Of a stretch of DNA of 9,175 nt, positions 7,002-9,175 are shown piece after piece; the stretch's first letter is position 1, and the number at the start of each line of letters is the position of its first letter. The notes under the pieces were generated by a model that was not told where the DNA came from, ran no database searches, and saw only the letters and a list, made by a program, of their open reading frames with translations. The DNA comes from Crocinitomix sp. (GTDB lineage Bacteria; Bacteroidota; Bacteroidia; Flavobacteriales_D; Crocinitomicaceae), in NCBI GenBank assembly GCA_020849935.1, contig JADZFJ010000433.1, positions 1-9,175 on the forward strand. Reading direction: 5' to 3'. Made by a program: the position numbers and the translations under genes.

Positions 7002-7709
7002 ATGAAAATTATAGCAAGTTTAGCAATAGGGTTAATGTTGTTTTCCTGCCAAAGTCAAACGGAAGAGGAAACAACAGGAAGTGTAATGGAGGTAGAGGCG
7101 GAACAATCCGAGCTAGATGAAATTGCTTTAGCCGAGCAACCAAGTGTAGTACAAGATTTTTTTTCCGTTGGTAATGAAGTTATTGGCACACAATTTTGTT
7201 ATGAGTATTATCCTTTAAGTCAATTGATATTGTATGGAAATTATCAAGATGGAGATTGGGCAAAGTTTGAAATTTCTGACCATTATTTAACGGCTCATCA
7301 CGAAAAATGTGATGTTTTGTTGGAGTTTATGGTATTCGAAGCTCAGGGTATTAAACGGGCCTTTCTAAGTCAAATGAACAAAACAGACCAACAATTTGAC
7401 GTGTTAATTTGGGATAATACCGCCAATAAATGGAATGTGGAGAAAAATTTACCTTTCCCTGAAAACACCAATTATTTCGGAAAATTATCTGAACAGGAAA
7501 CCGACTTAGTAAAAAATTATGGAGCTGATTTCGTGTACATTAATCCAGATGATCAAACGGCCTCATTTGTGTTTTCTTCTTGGTCGATGAATATGAATTT
7601 GGACGAAAAGGAAAAAGGGAAATTTAAAAAAGATCCTGAATTTGAATACGAACTAGGAATTAATAAGGAAACTAACCTTTTAGAAATTAAGCAAAATCCA
7701 ATTCAATAA
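7002..7709 (+). CDS. Lipoprotein of unknown function
   Basis: The 235-residue product starts MKIIASLAIGLMLFSC, a signal peptidase II signal with lipidated C16. After it comes QSQTEEE, a polar and then acidic stretch; acidic residues after the lipid Cys resemble the surface-export signals known from some Bacteroidota lipoproteins, so surface exposure is possible (inference). Residues 17-50 are acidic and probably a flexible tether. The rest (QFCYEYYPLSQLILYG, HEKCDVLLEFMVFEAQ) looks like a small folded domain with C66 and C103, but I do not recognise a family. It starts 10 bp after the kbl stop, which suggests cotranscription but not shared function. A 9-bp inverted repeat covers its stop codon (see 7701-7725). 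Confidence 0.85.
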   Translation: MKIIASLAIGLMLFSCQSQTEEETTGSVMEVEAEQSELDEIALAEQPSVVQDFFSVGNEVIGTQFCYEYYPLSQLILYGNYQDGDWAKFEISDHYLTAHHEKCDVLLEFMVFEAQGIKRAFLSQMNKTDQQFDVLIWDNTANKWNVEKNLPFPENTNYFGKLSEQETDLVKNYGADFVYINPDDQTASFVFSSWSMNMNLDEKEKGKFKKDPEFEYELGINKETNLLEIKQNPIQ

Positions 7710-7725
7710 GAAATTTTTATTGAAT
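7701..7725 (+). other. Hairpin covering the stop codon of the lipoprotein gene
   Basis: ATTCAATAA (7701-7709, ending in the TAA stop) and TTATTGAAT (7717-7725) form a perfect 9-bp inverted repeat around a 7-base loop. It is AT-rich and not followed by a T run on the + strand, so it is a poor terminator. It could protect the transcript end or be chance in AT-rich sequence. The rest of the 72-bp gap before crtZ shows no promoter motif. Confidence 0.3.
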
Positions 7726-7781
7726 GAAATGAACAAGATTGAAAGTTAATGGTTTCTAAAAGACGATTTAAGAAATAGGGT

Positions 7782-8216
7782 ATGATTATTTTAATTTCAA
7801 TTATTGGCGCATTTTTTTTCATGGAGTTTATGGCTTGGTTTACCCATAAATTTGTCATGCACGGTTTATTGTGGAAATTGCACGAAGATCATCATCAACC
7901 AACAGGAAAATTATTTCAAAAAAACGACCTGTTTTTTCTCATCTTTGCCATACCATCTTGGCTAAACATTATGTTTGGCTTTATCAATAAAAACCACGTA
8001 ATGATTGGTATCGGCTTTGGAATTGCAGCGTATGGGTTGGTCTATTTTTTAGTTCATGACATTCTAATTCACCGAAGAAAAAAGTGGTTTGATAATATCA
8101 ATAATCGATATTTCAGAGCGGTACGAAAAGCGCACAAAGTACACCACAAAAATCAATACAAAGAAAAAGGCGCTTGTTTTGGAATGTTAGTTTTTCCGTT
8201 GAAGTATTATAAGTAA
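7782..8216 (+). CDS. crtZ: Beta-carotene hydroxylase, CrtZ family
   Basis: The 144-residue membrane protein has the ten-histidine pattern of bacterial CrtZ: HKFVMH (H22, H27), HEDHH (H34, H37, H38), HDILIH (H92, H97) and HKVHH (H118, H121, H122). Family-typical neighbours are present: NDLFFLIFA after the second cluster, AYGLVYFLVHD before the third and KGACFGML after the fourth. CrtZ is a di-iron enzyme that adds hydroxyl groups at C3 and C3' of beta-ionone rings, turning beta-carotene into zeaxanthin, a common Flavobacteriia pigment. Length is close to but slightly shorter than usual, mainly at the C-terminus (FPLKYYK). No crtB, crtI or crtY is in the window, so the rest of the pathway must be elsewhere. 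It is only distantly related to the larger hydroxylase-family protein at 4743-5711. Confidence 0.87.
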   Translation: MIILISIIGAFFFMEFMAWFTHKFVMHGLLWKLHEDHHQPTGKLFQKNDLFFLIFAIPSWLNIMFGFINKNHVMIGIGFGIAAYGLVYFLVHDILIHRRKKWFDNINNRYFRAVRKAHKVHHKNQYKEKGACFGMLVFPLKYYK

Positions 8217-8327
8217 GTTACAGAGTTCATATTGACTCGTATTCTTCGCTGCGTTGTGTAAAATTTTCTGTTAATATTGAAAGTGAATTAGCATTGTTGA
8301 ATTTATAATCTCTAAGTATTTCACTTT
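8217..8327. other. Convergent intergenic gap between crtZ and the interrupted lipoprotein gene
   Basis: These 111 bases separate two converging genes. The only structure seen is the 8-bp inverted repeat AAAGTGAA / TTCACTTT with a 32-base loop at 8280-8327, followed on the + strand by a short T-rich stretch. It might act as a weak shared terminator. No short gene or RNA is evident. Confidence 0.35.
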
Positions 8328-9053
8328 TTATTCCAGCTCAAAGAGCTCTTTAATAGCGGATTCATATTCAAGTTTTTCGGCTAAAACGATGTATCTTAAC
8401 CATTCAACCACACCTTGTTTTAGTTTTAAAATTAAAGCATAATTGTCTTTTACATAAACCAAGCTATGATGTTTATAAAATGATTGTTGTCCTAATTCTT
8501 TTATAATTGTTGTTGAATCGAGTCCTACGAATGCCATTTCAGGTAAATCAAAATCATTAAACTTTGCAGTCAATTCAATAAGTACTTCATTGGGGTTTAA
8601 ATAGTCATCTTGATACTTGTCATTTGGTTGAAACGTTTTGATTACTAAACCATCTTCTTTGAACGATATTAATTCTTTATTCTTGCCAATGTATCCTGCA
8701 TTTGAATGTTTCATTTCTTTTCCATCATCAATGTAGTTTGTGGTTTTTGGTTGAAACATGAAAAATCGATAACCTGTTCCTCTAAAATCAGGTTTAAAAT
8801 GATAATGGTTAAAAGTGACACCACCACTTAACGAAGTATTTTTTTTTGATTTAAATGTAAAGAGATCAAAAGGTTTAATTAAAAAACTATCGGTATTTAA
8901 CATTTTATTGTCAAAGCTAAGGTCAGTTTCCTTGATTTAATCAATATCCGATTTGGAAGAATCAGATAAAAGTGCACTTTCAGTTTGCTTTTCTGTACTT
9001 GGTTGACAAGAAATCACTAATGAAAACAACACAAGGTGGATGATTATGGCCAT
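8328..9053 (-). pseudogene. Lipoprotein of unknown function, interrupted by an in-frame TAA at codon 39
   Basis: Reading leftwards from ATG 9051-9053 gives MAIIIHLVLFSLVISC, a clear lipoprotein signal with the lipid Cys at 16, then a polar tether (QPSTEKQTESALLSDSSK) up to SDID. There a TAA (8937-8939) interrupts the frame. The same frame then continues IKETDLSFDNK and, from ATG 8903, through 191 more residues to the TAA at 8328-8330. Without the stop the gene would be 241 codons. The body (for example GTGYRFFMFQPKTTNY, AFVGLDSTTIIKELGQ, KQGVVEWLRYIVLAEKLEYE) looks like a folded domain that I cannot assign. Starting at ATG 8903 would give an unlipidated cytosolic protein. The gene is 10 bp behind the partial gene at the right edge, so probably in one operon. 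A long-looped repeat, AAAGTGAA (8280-8287) and TTCACTTT (8320-8327), lies just beyond its end. Confidence 0.75.
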
Positions 9054-9063
9054 TTTTCAGCGA

Positions 9064-9175
9064 CTATCCCTTATTCCAAAAATTCATAGTTCGCTCAATT
9101 CCGATCGAAACAAAACTTTTGACACATTCGGTAGCCTGTGTTAATCTTTCCGCCAATACTTGTCTTTCTTCCGCA
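9064..9175 (-). CDS. C-terminal fragment of an unidentified protein (right edge)
   Basis: One minus-strand frame is open from the window edge to TAG at 9064-9066 and gives 36 residues with a protein-like, probably helical composition (AEERQVLAERLTQATECVKS, ending RTMNFWNKG). Of the other two minus-strand frames I translated one, and it meets an early stop. The stop lies 10 bp before the ATG of the interrupted lipoprotein gene, which fits an operon. Too little is visible to name a family. Confidence 0.5.
   Translation of the reverse strand, partial: AEERQVLAERLTQATECVKSFVSIGIERTMNFWNKG

Noticed and set aside
1142..9053. General reassignment of TAA to an amino acid
   Set aside because: Seven of the eight genes or fragments end in sensible places on TAA or on TAG/TGA with coherent C-termini, most of them TAA (kbl even has TAA TAA). 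A global reassignment would extend these proteins into intergenic sequence.
1..9175. CRISPR array, tRNA/rRNA, insertion sequence, phage or defence genes
   Set aside because: I saw no regularly spaced repeats, no transposase or integrase motifs, no terminal inverted repeats with target duplications, and no tRNA-like cloverleaf while reading both strands.

Overview
The window comes from a low-GC member of the Bacteroidota, most likely a Flavobacteriales/Crocinitomicaceae-type marine or freshwater bacterium (inference; no rRNA gene is present to confirm it). The evidence is two type IX secretion (T9SS) C-terminal sorting domains, a SprB-type repeat, Gly-rich and Ig-like adhesin modules, two lipoprotein signals, a Bacteroidota-style -7 promoter element (TAnnTTTG) and a CrtZ carotenoid hydroxylase.

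Layout, left to right. (1) 1-896 +: the C-terminal part of an M28 zinc peptidase, open at the left edge. (2) 897-1141: very AT-rich intergenic DNA with a weak terminator hairpin and long A and T homopolymers. (3) 1142-3367 +: a 741-codon secreted adhesin-like gene (signal peptide, Gly-rich domain, four Ig-like repeats, SprB repeat, T9SS sorting domain), broken by two in-frame TAA codons. (4) 3398-3435: a textbook intrinsic terminator. (5) 3449-4738 +: a T9SS-exported BNR/YCF48-like propeller protein. (6) 4743-5711 -: a membrane fatty acid hydroxylase/sterol desaturase-family protein, convergent with (5). (7) 5801-6991 +: kbl, glycine C-acetyltransferase, with a -7 element upstream. (8) 7002-7709 +: an unknown lipoprotein 10 bp behind kbl. 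(9) 7782-8216 +: crtZ. (10) 8328-9053 -: a second lipoprotein gene whose signal peptide and body share one frame but are separated by an in-frame TAA. (11) 9064-9175 -: the last 36 codons of an unidentified gene, 10 bp upstream of (10).

The main anomaly is the group of three in-frame TAA codons, all in the two interrupted genes for exported proteins (3 and 10). The six other genes read through cleanly over what is visible. Reading past each TAA restores a coherent protein: a signal peptide in (3), an Ig-repeat linker in (3), and a lipoprotein tether joined to its body in (10). Standard gene calling therefore loses both export signals and splits the adhesin. Nonsense decay, sequence error and conditional readthrough are all possible; the sequence alone cannot decide between them. 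The remaining genes look like ordinary core and envelope functions (threonine/glycine metabolism, carotenoid hydroxylation, surface proteins). I see no defence system, mobile element, CRISPR array or RNA gene.
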